DNA of 17,688 nt from Victivallales bacterium. Lineage in GTDB: Bacteria; Verrucomicrobiota; Lentisphaeria; Oligosphaerales; Oligosphaeraceae. Below the pieces are notes generated by a model, which had not been told where the DNA came from, did no database searches, and was given only the letters and a program-made list of their open reading frames with translations. The position numbers were made by a program, and so were the translations under genes. The DNA lies in NCBI GenBank assembly GCA_017543165.1, contig JAFYGL010000159.1, positions 1-17,688 of the forward strand, in the 5' to 3' direction. Numbering within the stretch: position 1 is the stretch's first letter; every line of letters starts with the position of its first letter. Below, piece by piece: positions 7,325-14,074 of this stretch.

Positions 7325-7588
7325 ATGTCGGTAAAAATTAGACTTCGCAGGACTGGCAAGCTGAATGCAGCCTGCCACAGAATTGTGGTTACGGATTCCA
7401 GGAATCCCCGTGACGGTCGTTTCATAGAGATCATTGGTTTCTATGATCCAAGGCACAATGAAGAAAAGATTGACTTGGAACGTGCCAAGTATTGGATTGG
7501 TGTTGGTGCCCAGCCAAGCGACACAGTCAAGAACATCATCAGGCGCGCGGAAGCGGCGCCTGCGCCAGAGGCTGCCCCAGCAGAATAA
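7325..7588 (+). CDS. rpsP: 30S ribosomal protein bS16
   Basis: bS16 binds 16S rRNA and helps assemble the small subunit. The 87-residue protein begins VKIRLRRTGKLNAACHRIVV and contains RDGRFIEIIGFYDP, both hallmarks of the family. The end is a short Ala/Pro-rich tail common in bS16. The frame extends upstream to a GTG at 7268, but the ATG at 7325 matches the conserved N-terminus and has AAGGA at the right spacing. It is first in the operon with khpA (22 bases on), trmD and rplS. Confidence 0.97.
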   Translation: MSVKIRLRRTGKLNAACHRIVVTDSRNPRDGRFIEIIGFYDPRHNEEKIDLERAKYWIGVGAQPSDTVKNIIRRAEAAPAPEAAPAE

Positions 7589-7610
7589 TCCCCGTAACGT
7601 GTTTTGAATT

Positions 7611-8108
7611 ATGGTTTTTTCACTTTTTAAGAAGCTCTTCTCGTCCGAGGAAGGCAAAGTTTCCGAAGACGTAAAGGCAGGTGCTGTCGAAGGCGTGGAT
7701 GTGGAGCCCGTCCAGGCAGCGGATACGCAGTGTGCAGATACCCAGGATGAAGTCGAAGAGAAGTCCGAGCGTGGCGGCAGGAATCGTCGCCCCAGGCGTC
7801 CCTCGCAGCATCCTGTGAAGGAAAGTCATCCTGCGCAGCAGCTTGCTCCAGAGGAAGAGGAAAAGGTGATGTCGCGCCTTCAGGAGATGGTGCTTTTCAT
7901 AGCGAAGTCGCTGGTGGACGAGCCAGAGCAGGTCAGTGTCGAATTGGCTGACAGGGAAGGCGTCCGCGTGGTGATGATAAGCTGCGAGAAGAAAGACGCA
8001 GGAAAACTGATAGGGCGCAATGGTCGGATTATAGCGGCAATCCGCATACTTGTAAGCGGAACAGCCGCGAAGTACGGCCTGAAGGTGACCGTGGATATCG
8101 TGGATTGA
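7611..8108 (+). CDS. khpA: KhpA-type KH RNA-binding protein with long N-terminal extension
   Basis: KhpA is a small KH-domain RNA chaperone, normally about 75-80 residues, often encoded just after rpsP. Here residues 87-165 are a complete KhpA: MSRLQEMVLFIAKSLVDEPE, then the KH loop GKLIGRNGRIIAAIR and the closing VTVDIVD. The frame is open from an ATG at 7611, adding 86 residues: an MVFSLFKKLF opening, an acidic stretch, and a basic RGGRNRRPRRP patch. The 7611 ATG has no Shine-Dalgarno site. The internal ATG at 7869 has an excellent one (GAGGA 7857-7861, spacing 7) and would give exactly the standard protein. Either the extension is real and the gene makes two forms, or the true start is 7869. 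Confidence 0.88.
   Translation: MVFSLFKKLFSSEEGKVSEDVKAGAVEGVDVEPVQAADTQCADTQDEVEEKSERGGRNRRPRRPSQHPVKESHPAQQLAPEEEEKVMSRLQEMVLFIAKSLVDEPEQVSVELADREGVRVVMISCEKKDAGKLIGRNGRIIAAIRILVSGTAAKYGLKVTVDIVD
7857..7871 (+). promoter_or_regulatory. Internal ribosome site and start inside khpA
   Basis: GAGGA (7857-7861) is followed after 7 bases by ATG (7869-7871), in frame with the longer khpA reading. Translation from here gives a 79-residue protein equal to canonical KhpA. The purine-rich stretch also encodes Glu/Lys residues, so part of the match is a coding effect. Confidence 0.5.
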
Positions 8109-8132
8109 TTTGCGGTTGAGCTCTGCCGCAAA
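8109..8132 (+). other. Hairpin between khpA and trmD
   Basis: TTTGCGG (8109-8115), starting right after the khpA TGA, pairs perfectly with CCGCAAA (8126-8132) around a 10-base loop. No T-run follows. It sits in the 47-bp gap where rimM usually lies in related operons. It may be a processing or attenuation element that lowers trmD expression relative to rpsP. Confidence 0.4.
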
Positions 8133-8155
8133 ACTCTTCTCACCCGCTTGCTTAT

Positions 8156-8848
8156 ATGACAATGCACTTGGACATAGTGAGCCTCTTTCCCGAAATGAGC
8201 CAGGCATTGTTAAGCCAGTCAATAATTGGCAGGGCACAGCGTAAATCAATAGTATCGATTCGCCATGTCAATCTTCGCGATTACGCGGAGGATGAACGGC
8301 GCACGGTGGATGACGCTCCCTTTGGTGGCGGAGTTGGAATGCTCCTCCAGCCCGAGGTGGTGTTCAAATGTTTGGAAGACTTGCGCAGGCCTGAATCCAG
8401 GGTGGTGCTGATGTGCCCCCAGGGGAGGCGTTTTACGCAGGCAATTGCAGTTTCATTGTCCAGTGCAGAACATCTGATCTTGTTTTGCGGGCATTATGAA
8501 GGCTTGGATGAACGGGCGCGACAGTGCCTGTTCGACGATGAGATTTCACTTGGTGACTTTGTTCTCACCAATGGAATCCTGGCGGCCTCCGCAGTGGCGG
8601 ACGCAGTGATACGCCTTCTGCCAGGTGCCCTGGGGGACGATGCCTCATCCGATGAGGAATCGTTTTCGGACGATGCGCTGCTGGAGTATCCGCACTACAC
8701 GCGGCCAGCCCGTTTCAACGGGATGGAAGTGCCAGGCAGTCTCCTGTCTGGCAATCACAGTGAAATAGAGAACTGGCGAAAGGAACAGCGCCTGATTCGG
8801 ACGGCAGCCCGAAGGCCTGATCTTCTAAGCCTGTATTTTGAAAGTTAG
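8156..8848 (+). CDS. trmD: tRNA (guanine-N1)-methyltransferase
   Basis: TrmD methylates G37 of tRNAs from S-adenosylmethionine, preventing frameshifts. The 230-residue protein shows the SPOUT-fold signatures: MHLDIVSLFPEM opening, DDAPFGGGVGM (52-62), CGHYEGLDER (111-120), SLGDFVLTNG (131-140), and HYTRPARFNGMEVPGSLLSG (180-199). The catalytic Arg equivalent is R153. The usual catalytic Asp (D169 in Haemophilus, DSF motif) aligns with E168 (ESF), which is unusual. Two starts are possible, ATG 8156 or ATG 8162; the family consensus favours the second. Neither has a Shine-Dalgarno site, so translation may depend on coupling. The stop codon is 9 bases before the rplS start. Confidence 0.95.
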   Translation: MTMHLDIVSLFPEMSQALLSQSIIGRAQRKSIVSIRHVNLRDYAEDERRTVDDAPFGGGVGMLLQPEVVFKCLEDLRRPESRVVLMCPQGRRFTQAIAVSLSSAEHLILFCGHYEGLDERARQCLFDDEISLGDFVLTNGILAASAVADAVIRLLPGALGDDASSDEESFSDDALLEYPHYTRPARFNGMEVPGSLLSGNHSEIENWRKEQRLIRTAARRPDLLSLYFES

Positions 8849-8857
8849 GTGAACACG

Positions 8858-9253
8858 ATGGAAAACAACGAAACAAAACAGAAGACCTCCGTCATTGAAA
8901 TGCTTCGCAATGAGAATCTCCGCAACTCCCTTCCAGAAGGCGAGAGGCTTGAGGTTGGAGACACGGTGCAGGTTAGCGTGAAAATCATCGAAGGGGACAA
9001 GGAGCGTATCCAGGCCTTCCAGGGCACTGTGATTGCGATTTCAGGTTCAGGCATAGCCGAGACCGTCACAGTCCGCCGTATTTCCCATGGCCAGGGCGTC
9101 GAGCGCATATTCCCGATTCACTCGCCCAAAGTGGCTGCGTTCAAGATTATCCGCAAGGGTTTGGTCCGCCGCGCGAAGTTGTACTATCTGCGCAAGCAGG
9201 TTGGCGCAGCAGCCAAGATCAAAGAAAGGCGTGATTTCAAGAAGAAGGACTGA
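8858..9253 (+). CDS. rplS: 50S ribosomal protein bL19
   Basis: bL19 sits at the subunit interface of the ribosome. The 131-residue protein contains [44 protein letters not shown] and the basic end [13 protein letters not shown], all typical. It carries an N-terminal [10 protein letters not shown] stretch longer than many homologues. The ATG at 8858 is chosen because AGGTGA (8847-8852), overlapping the trmD stop, lies 5 bases upstream. The GTG at 8849 is part of that ribosome site. It is the last gene of the operon before a strong terminator. Confidence 0.97.
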   Translation: MENNETKQKTSVIEMLRNENLRNSLPEGERLEVGDTVQVSVKIIEGDKERIQAFQGTVIAISGSGIAETVTVRRISHGQGVERIFPIHSPKVAAFKIIRKGLVRRAKLYYLRKQVGAAAKIKERRDFKKKD

Positions 9254-9276
9254 TACCACCTTTTCTATAAACCTTG

Positions 9277-9295
9277 GGAGAAGATTATCTTCTCC
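9277..9295. other. Perfect hairpin after rplS
   Basis: GGAGAAGA (9277-9284) and TCTTCTCC (9288-9295) form an 8-bp perfect stem with a 3-base loop. No T-run follows, so it is probably a 3'-end stabilising or backup structure ahead of the main terminator. Confidence 0.5.
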
Positions 9296-9306
9296 TTGCA
9301 ACTAGG

Positions 9307-9342
9307 GGGCAGAAGACCTTTAAGCGTCGTCTGCCCTTTTTT
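9307..9342 (+). terminator. Intrinsic terminator of the ribosomal operon
   Basis: GGGCAGA (9307-9313) pairs with TCTGCCC (9330-9336). After one A-G mismatch the stem continues as GAC/GTC around an 8-base loop. Six T residues follow at 9337-9342. This is a textbook Rho-independent terminator and separates rplS from rnhB. Confidence 0.85.
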
Positions 9343-9444
9343 AATATTTGGGCGCGGTTGCTGTGCCCACTCAGCTTGCCTTGACGGGGATTGTCGCGGG
9401 GCCTTTGTCCCGTGTACCAGACGAGAACGCGAACAACAACGGAA

Positions 9445-10080
9445 ATGACGGCGAACCCACTTTACGATTTTGATGCGAGCTATGCGGCTGTGGGGCGTGT
9501 TGTCGCTGGCATTGACGAGGCAGGAAGGGGGCCTCTGGCTGGGCCTGTGGTGGTGGCGGCTGTGATTTTGCCTCCAGAACCGCCGCTGGCGGTGAATGAT
9601 TCCAAGGCATTGACTGAAAAGCGGAGGCGGGAACTGGCGGAGGAGATAATGGCCTTGCCAGGCATACGCTATGCGGTTTGCATGCGCAGCGCGGCGCAGA
9701 TTGACGAGATGAACATACTTCGCGCCACGCATGACGCGATGCGGGAGGCGGCGCTTTCCGTTGGTGCGAATTATGCGCTGGTTGACGGGCTTGCCGTGCC
9801 AAGGTTTCCAGTGCAGGCAAGTTTCATCGTGAAAGGAGACGCAAAGTCCGCCAGCATTGCGGCGGCAAGCATCCTTGCCAAGACTCGAAGGGACCAGATA
9901 CTGGAGGAACTAGAGCAGGCATATCCAGGCTATGGCTTTGCGAAGCACAAGGGCTATGGCACTGCGGAGCATTTGGAGGCGCTCAGGAAACTGGGGCCTT
10001 GCCCCGAGCATAGAAAGTCCTTCCGCCCCGTTGCGGAGGCGGCGGGCCTTCTTCCGCAACAACTCGAATTGTCATTTTAA
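9445..10080 (+). CDS. rnhB: Ribonuclease HII
   Basis: RNase HII cleaves the RNA strand of RNA-DNA hybrids and removes ribonucleotides from DNA. With the ATG at 9445 the protein has 211 residues, close to the family norm. The DEDD catalytic set is visible: D24 and E25 in GIDEAGRGPLAGP, D114 in LVDG, D132 in KGDAKSASIAAASILAK. HKGYGTAEHLEAL and GPCPEHRKSFRPV complete the signature. The frame stays open upstream to a TTG at 9391, but those residues (many Arg/Thr) do not resemble the family. Only a weak CGGAA precedes the ATG. The order rplS-rnhB is common in bacteria. pcnB begins 7 bases after the stop. Confidence 0.96.
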   Translation: MTANPLYDFDASYAAVGRVVAGIDEAGRGPLAGPVVVAAVILPPEPPLAVNDSKALTEKRRRELAEEIMALPGIRYAVCMRSAAQIDEMNILRATHDAMREAALSVGANYALVDGLAVPRFPVQASFIVKGDAKSASIAAASILAKTRRDQILEELEQAYPGYGFAKHKGYGTAEHLEALRKLGPCPEHRKSFRPVAEAAGLLPQQLELSF

Positions 10081-10086
10081 TTCAGG

Positions 10087-11454
10087 ATGACTACAAATAT
10101 AAGATTCAATAGCGAGCCCACCAGCATAGTCAGGCAATTATGCAAGGCGGGTTATGAGGCGTACATAGTCGGCGGTGCTGTAAGGGACTACCTGCTTGGC
10201 AAGACACCGAAGGACTATGACATCGCCACAAATGCCACACCCGAGGAGGTGCGCCGTGTATTTGGGCGCCGCAGCTGCCAGATTATCGGGCGCCGTTTCC
10301 GTCTTGCGCTGGTGCATTATGGCAAGAACACATACGAGGTTTCCACTTTCCGCCGCGAACCCAGCGCCAAGGAGCGCAAGGGGCGCAAGGGCGATGACGG
10401 CGTCATGATATGGAATGACAATGTTTACGGGACTTTGGATGACGACGTAAGGCGGCGTGACTTCACTGTAAATGCGCTATACGCGGATGTGCTTACAGGG
10501 GAGATTCTGGACAAGTGCGGTGGAATGAAGGACATCAAGGCCCGCACTGTGCACGTGATTGGGGAACCACTGGTGCGTTTCCAGGAGGACCCCGTGCGTA
10601 TGCTCCGTGCATTGAAACTGGTTGGGCAGCACGGTCTTAAATTGAGCAGGCCCGTGCAGAGTGCGTTGCGCAGCCTGGCCCCCGAGATAGCCAAGGCCTC
10701 CCGTTCGCGCCTGTTTGAGGAGATAATCAAGATATTGCTGTGCGGGCATTCCGTTGATGTGCTGACACAGTGCCACAAGCAGGGGCTTCTTGAGCATTTC
10801 TGGCCAGGACTTGCGCAAAACTGGGGCGGCGAGCCATGGCGCATCATGATTGGGCTGATGGAACTGAATGACAAGGAGAATCGGGACGCCCACAAGGATA
10901 GCCCTGACAGGTTCATTGCGCTTGCATGCGTATGCCTGCCGTATTTCCTATTCCGTTGCGAGAATGCGAAGCCAGAGCAGGACATGCTCCCGGAGAGTTT
11001 TGACATCCCATTGGAGGAATGCGGGATTCCCCTGGTGCAGGCAAGAAAAATTTGCAGCGGGGTTGTGCATGAGCTTTTCAATGGTTATATTGTCAGCCGC
11101 GAGATTCAATACGATTTGCAGTCGGTGATGGTTCGTGTGCGCATGTTGCTGAATGGTGAAATGCCGAGGACTTCACTGCCGCGAATGACGTATGAATATC
11201 TGTACGAGTTGTTGCGCCTTCGTTCAATGCTTGATGGAACGGGTGCGGATGCCCTGGTGAAATTGCCTTTCCCATTCGAATATGAGCCAGAGGAAAATGC
11301 GACGGACAGTTTGAATCTGGAGGCGCAGCTTGAACTGTCGGAGCTCTTGTCTCGCTTTATGAAGAAGGTTCCAAGGAAGCGGCGCAGGAAGAAGTCCAAA
11401 GGCGCGGGGAATGCATCAAAGGGCGATGTTGAAACGGGAGAGATTGCGGAATGA
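10087..11454 (+). CDS. pcnB: Poly(A) polymerase / tRNA nucleotidyltransferase family, PcnB type
   Basis: This class II nucleotidyltransferase probably adds poly(A) tails to RNA 3' ends and so feeds decay. The 455-residue protein has VGGAVRDYLLG (28-38), the DxD metal pair D43/D45 in KDYDIATN, the third acidic residue E84 in YEVSTFR, and RRDFTVNAL (123-131). GRRFRLALVHYG after CQIIGRR and the strongly basic C-terminus (about 424-437, KVPRKRRRKK) are features of PcnB more than CCA enzymes, though the two are hard to tell apart. The ATG at 10087 has only CAGG directly adjacent. The gene ends in an ATGA overlap with the next one, suggesting coupled translation. Confidence 0.88.
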   Translation: MTTNIRFNSEPTSIVRQLCKAGYEAYIVGGAVRDYLLGKTPKDYDIATNATPEEVRRVFGRRSCQIIGRRFRLALVHYGKNTYEVSTFRREPSAKERKGRKGDDGVMIWNDNVYGTLDDDVRRRDFTVNALYADVLTGEILDKCGGMKDIKARTVHVIGEPLVRFQEDPVRMLRALKLVGQHGLKLSRPVQSALRSLAPEIAKASRSRLFEEIIKILLCGHSVDVLTQCHKQGLLEHFWPGLAQNWGGEPWRIMIGLMELNDKENRDAHKDSPDRFIALACVCLPYFLFRCENAKPEQDMLPESFDIPLEECGIPLVQARKICSGVVHELFNGYIVSREIQYDLQSVMVRVRMLLNGEMPRTSLPRMTYEYLYELLRLRSMLDGTGADALVKLPFPFEYEPEENATDSLNLEAQLELSELLSRFMKKVPRKRRRKKSKGAGNASKGDVETGEIAE

Positions 11455-12548
11455 AATTCAGGTTGACATATCTGATACTGTTTGTCATAGTCATTATACA
11501 CATAGCTTTCTTCAAGTTCTTCTTCACCATTCCGAAGCCAAAGACAGAGAAGACCGAGGGTGACAAGCCGAAAATTGAGGAGCAGGCGCAGCCAAACCAG
11601 CCTGAAACTGCCCCGCAGCTGCCAGGGCCGCAGATGCCAGGGCCGCAGATGCCAGGGCCGCAGCTGCCGCCACAGGCAAGTCCCTCTCCTGCAACAGTGG
11701 CAATCGCGCCGTTTAATGCAGGGTTCTTCAGGCAGGATTTAAGGCAGCTTCCCGCTGATTTGAACAAGATGATGGCGGCGGTTCCCGCGTGCGTGGTGGT
11801 GGATTTGGACGGGCGGCGCTTATTGTACGCAAAGGATGCGCAGACGGCGCGTCCAATCGCCTCCATTACAAAGATGATGACCACCTATCTGGCGGTGAAG
11901 AAGATGCGGGATTCCAAGGGGGCCTTGACATTGAATACACCTATTAAAGTGTCTTCCGCCGCCTCCCAGGTCAAGGAGCGCCGCGTCTGGCTGAGCCCCA
12001 AGGAGACATTTACTTTTGACGAATTGCTCAAGGCCAGCCTGGTGCACAGCGCCAACGACTGCGCATATCTTCTGGCTGAGTTCCTTGGCGGCGGCAATGA
12101 GCAGGCATTTGTCGCCGAAATGAACAAAGAGGCGGCATCCATGGGATGCAACAGCCTGAAATACTACAATGCCAATGGCCTTCCTACCGCAAATGGCAAG
12201 GAGAATATGGGCTCGCCAATTGAACTTGCCTATTTGTCCTTGCACCTTATGAAATATCCTGAAATCATGAAGTGGACTGGCGTGAAAGTGGAGTATCTGC
12301 GTGAAAATGACGCGGCGTTTATCAAGCGCAATGGCGGCGCCACCATGCTTACCAGCAGCAACAAGCTGCTTGGCAAATGCAGGGGCGTCAATGGCATGAA
12401 GACAGGCTATACCAACAAGGCGGGACATTGCATTGTGGCGACCTGCGAGAGGGAAGGCAGGCGCATTGCCGTGGTGATTCTTGGCTCAACCAGGGAAAGG
12501 GACAGGATTGCATCCAACCTGATTGAATGGGCTTACAAACAGCCTTGA
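11451..12548 (+). CDS. Membrane-anchored serine D-alanyl-D-alanine carboxypeptidase (peptidase S11)
   Basis: This enzyme would trim the terminal D-Ala of peptidoglycan stem peptides outside the cytoplasmic membrane. The 365-residue protein has one N-terminal hydrophobic segment (about 6-27), then a Lys/Glu and Pro-rich linker with LPGPQMPGPQMPGPQLPPQ (about 56-74). The catalytic domain shows all three penicillin-binding motifs: S138-I-T-K141, S200-A-N202 and K317-T-G319. The protein ends about 46 residues after KTG, so it lacks the C-terminal beta domain and amphipathic anchor of PBP5. The N-terminal helix is the likely anchor. Its ATG overlaps the pcnB stop (ATGA), with GGGAGAG upstream. Confidence 0.9.
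   Translation: MKFRLTYLILFVIVIIHIAFFKFFFTIPKPKTEKTEGDKPKIEEQAQPNQPETAPQLPGPQMPGPQMPGPQLPPQASPSPATVAIAPFNAGFFRQDLRQLPADLNKMMAAVPACVVVDLDGRRLLYAKDAQTARPIASITKMMTTYLAVKKMRDSKGALTLNTPIKVSSAASQVKERRVWLSPKETFTFDELLKASLVHSANDCAYLLAEFLGGGNEQAFVAEMNKEAASMGCNSLKYYNANGLPTANGKENMGSPIELAYLSLHLMKYPEIMKWTGVKVEYLRENDAAFIKRNGGATMLTSSNKLLGKCRGVNGMKTGYTNKAGHCIVATCEREGRRIAVVILGSTRERDRIASNLIEWAYKQP
11616..11669 (+). repeat. 15-bp coding tandem repeat (Pro-Gly-Pro-Gln linker)
   Basis: Three 15-bp units, CAGMTGCCAGGGCCG, lie at 11616-11630, 11631-11645 and 11646-11660, with a partial fourth to 11669. They encode the Q-M/L-P-G-P repeats of the carboxypeptidase linker. Two units are identical, which suggests recent slippage and possible length variation between strains. 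Confidence 0.85.
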
Positions 12549-12571
12549 GGGCCAAAATAGGACATAATGGT

Positions 12572-12599
12572 TTGAAAAATGGGCAAATGCCAGTAAATT
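12572..12599 (+). promoter_or_regulatory. Promoter for the small basic protein gene
   Basis: TTGAAA (12572-12577), a 16-bp spacer and TAAATT (12594-12599) resemble a sigma70 promoter. This AT-rich gap separates the gene from the carboxypeptidase. An independent promoter fits a gene that also has its own terminator. Confidence 0.4.
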
Positions 12600-12648
12600 A
12601 TCAACCGATTTTTTTAGTTGCTTCATATAAAAACAGAGGAGTGAGAAA

Positions 12649-12804
12649 ATGTCAGTACATCCAAGTTTGAAGACGAAAGGCGCTGTTTCTGAGAAACGCA
12701 ATGTTCTGAAGCGCTATGAGAGGATAGACCTGCTGAAGAAGGAAGGCCGCTACAAGGACGGCGAGAGGGCATGGGGTCTTCCAAAGACAAAGCCAGAGGA
12801 TTAA
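12649..12804 (+). CDS. Small basic protein of the PVC type
   Basis: The 51-residue product starts MSVHPSLKTKG, continues KRNVLKRYERIDLLKKEGRY and ends WGLPKTKPED. The S-x-HPSLK start, the K-RNVLKR-ER core and the GLPKTKPE end match the small basic protein family that I recall from Verrucomicrobia, Chlamydiae and relatives (TIGR04137 from memory). The family is thought to be ribosome- or RNA-associated, but its function is not established to my knowledge. A strong ribosome site, AGAGGAG (12635-12641), lies 7 bases before the ATG. The gene has its own promoter and terminator, which fits high, separate expression. It is too short for many ORF callers. Confidence 0.88.
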   Translation: MSVHPSLKTKGAVSEKRNVLKRYERIDLLKKEGRYKDGERAWGLPKTKPED

Positions 12805-12816
12805 TCTGCTGCTTGT

Positions 12817-12856
12817 AAAACCGCATCCTAGCAAAAAGATTGGGTGCGGTTTTTTT
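12817..12856 (+). terminator. Intrinsic terminator after the small basic protein gene
   Basis: AAAACCGCATCC (12817-12828) pairs with GGGTGCGGTTTT (12842-12853), with one T-G pair, around a 13-base loop. Seven T residues run from 12850 to 12856. The prmA start codon comes only 9 bases later. Confidence 0.88.
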
Positions 12857-12865
12857 GTTGCGAAC

Positions 12866-13747
12866 ATGGCAAACGATGAAGTAATACAGGCCGTGGTCAT
12901 CTCCAGTGTGAATGCGGATGTGCCAGTGCTGGAAGAGGCGCTGGCCGCATTGGAGCTGGCTCCCTCCTCATACGCCAGTCTTGAGACAGGCAAGGCCAAT
13001 ACCTTCCTTGTGGAGGAGAACGAAGCCGCCGCCAGGCAGCGCGCAAGCCAAGTGGAAGAATATCTCGCTTCCTGGAAGGAGTTGTTCTCCGCGCCTATTG
13101 AAATCGATGTGCAGGAAATGCGCAGAGAGGACTGGGCCAATTCCTGGAAGAAGAATTTCCACACTTTCAGGGCGTCGGACCGTCTGGTCGTGAAGCCTGG
13201 CTGGGAGGAATACGAGGCCAAGCCAGGGGAGATAGTCCTTCCCATAGATCCAGGCATGTGCTTCGGCACTGGCTACCACGGCACAACAAGGGCGTGCCTG
13301 TATTTCCTTGACAAGTTGCAGGCGAAGCATGGGGCGATGTCGTTCATTGACGCGGGGACGGGCTCTGGCATATTGTCCATCGGCGCGGCTTTGCTAGGTT
13401 ACAAGCCAATACAGGCGTTTGACAATGACCCGCAGTGCATAACGACCTCCCTGGAGAACATGGAGCGCGCTGGAATCAGCGGCATCCCTGTCACCTGTGC
13501 GCCATTGGGGGGCTTTGTCCCAGACAAGCCAGCGGATGTGGTGGCGGCCAACATCCTGGCTGTTGTGCTGATACAGCAGAAGGAGGCAGTGCTGTCCCTG
13601 GCGCGTCCAGGCGGCTATGTGATTTTGTCTGGTATTCTTGCCGCCAATTACAACGAGATACTGGAGGCTTTCCAGCCTCTGGGCTGCGTTGAACTGGAGC
13701 GTGTTACAAACGAGGAGTGGACCAGCGGTCTTTTCCGCAGGCCATAG
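12866..13747 (+). CDS. prmA: Ribosomal protein L11 methyltransferase
   Basis: PrmA trimethylates lysines of ribosomal protein uL11 using S-adenosylmethionine. The 293-residue protein has an N-terminal substrate-recognition part (about 1-90, with REDWANSWKKNFHTF) and a Rossmann methyltransferase domain. The latter shows DPGMCFGTGYHGTT (128-141), DAGTGSGILSIGAALLG (162-178), the acidic FDNDP and the AANIL motif. FGTG-H-TT is the PrmA hallmark. The ATG at 12866 has no Shine-Dalgarno site and lies just after a terminator, so the promoter and mode of initiation are unclear. It is followed at 12 bases by the FmdB-like gene. Confidence 0.9.
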   Translation: MANDEVIQAVVISSVNADVPVLEEALAALELAPSSYASLETGKANTFLVEENEAAARQRASQVEEYLASWKELFSAPIEIDVQEMRREDWANSWKKNFHTFRASDRLVVKPGWEEYEAKPGEIVLPIDPGMCFGTGYHGTTRACLYFLDKLQAKHGAMSFIDAGTGSGILSIGAALLGYKPIQAFDNDPQCITTSLENMERAGISGIPVTCAPLGGFVPDKPADVVAANILAVVLIQQKEAVLSLARPGGYVILSGILAANYNEILEAFQPLGCVELERVTNEEWTSGLFRRP

Positions 13748-13759
13748 ATTTTTGAAATA

Positions 13760-14047
13760 ATGCCGACTTACAGTTACAAATGTGAGAAATGTGGTTGCAG
13801 TTTTGAGCGCTTTCAAGGCATTACCGAGGAGCCGCTCAAGAAATGCGAGAAATGCGGGGGGAAAGTGCATCGCCTTATAGGCGGTGGCGCTGGTTTGATT
13901 TTCAAAGGCAGTGGCTTTTATTGCACCGACTACACAAAGAAGGGGACTGGCGCCTCCGAAAGCGTGTCCAAGACAGGCGACAGCAAGCCCGCGCCCAAGC
14001 CAGAGGCAAAGCCAGCATCTTCAACGGCTAATTCCAACAAGTCATAA
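13760..14047 (+). CDS. FmdB-family zinc-ribbon protein
   Basis: This 95-residue protein starts MPTYSYKCEKCG, the FmdB/CxxC putative regulatory family signature. C8-C11 and C29-C32 would bind one zinc ion, and GGGAGLIFKGSGFYCTDY is the typical end of the domain. The rest (about 61-95) is a Lys/Pro/Ala/Ser-rich disordered tail. Members are widespread and annotated as putative regulators, but the molecular role is not well defined. No ribosome site is visible; the gene starts 12 bases after prmA and is likely translated by coupling. Confidence 0.85.
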   Translation: MPTYSYKCEKCGCSFERFQGITEEPLKKCEKCGGKVHRLIGGGAGLIFKGSGFYCTDYTKKGTGASESVSKTGDSKPAPKPEAKPASSTANSNKS

Positions 14048-14074
14048 ATAAAAAGCAAATGGAGGCAGTGAATT

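Noticed and set aside
9391..9444. Upstream TTG start for rnhB
   Set aside because: The extra 18 residues are Arg/Thr-rich and unlike the family. The ATG at 9445 gives the usual length.
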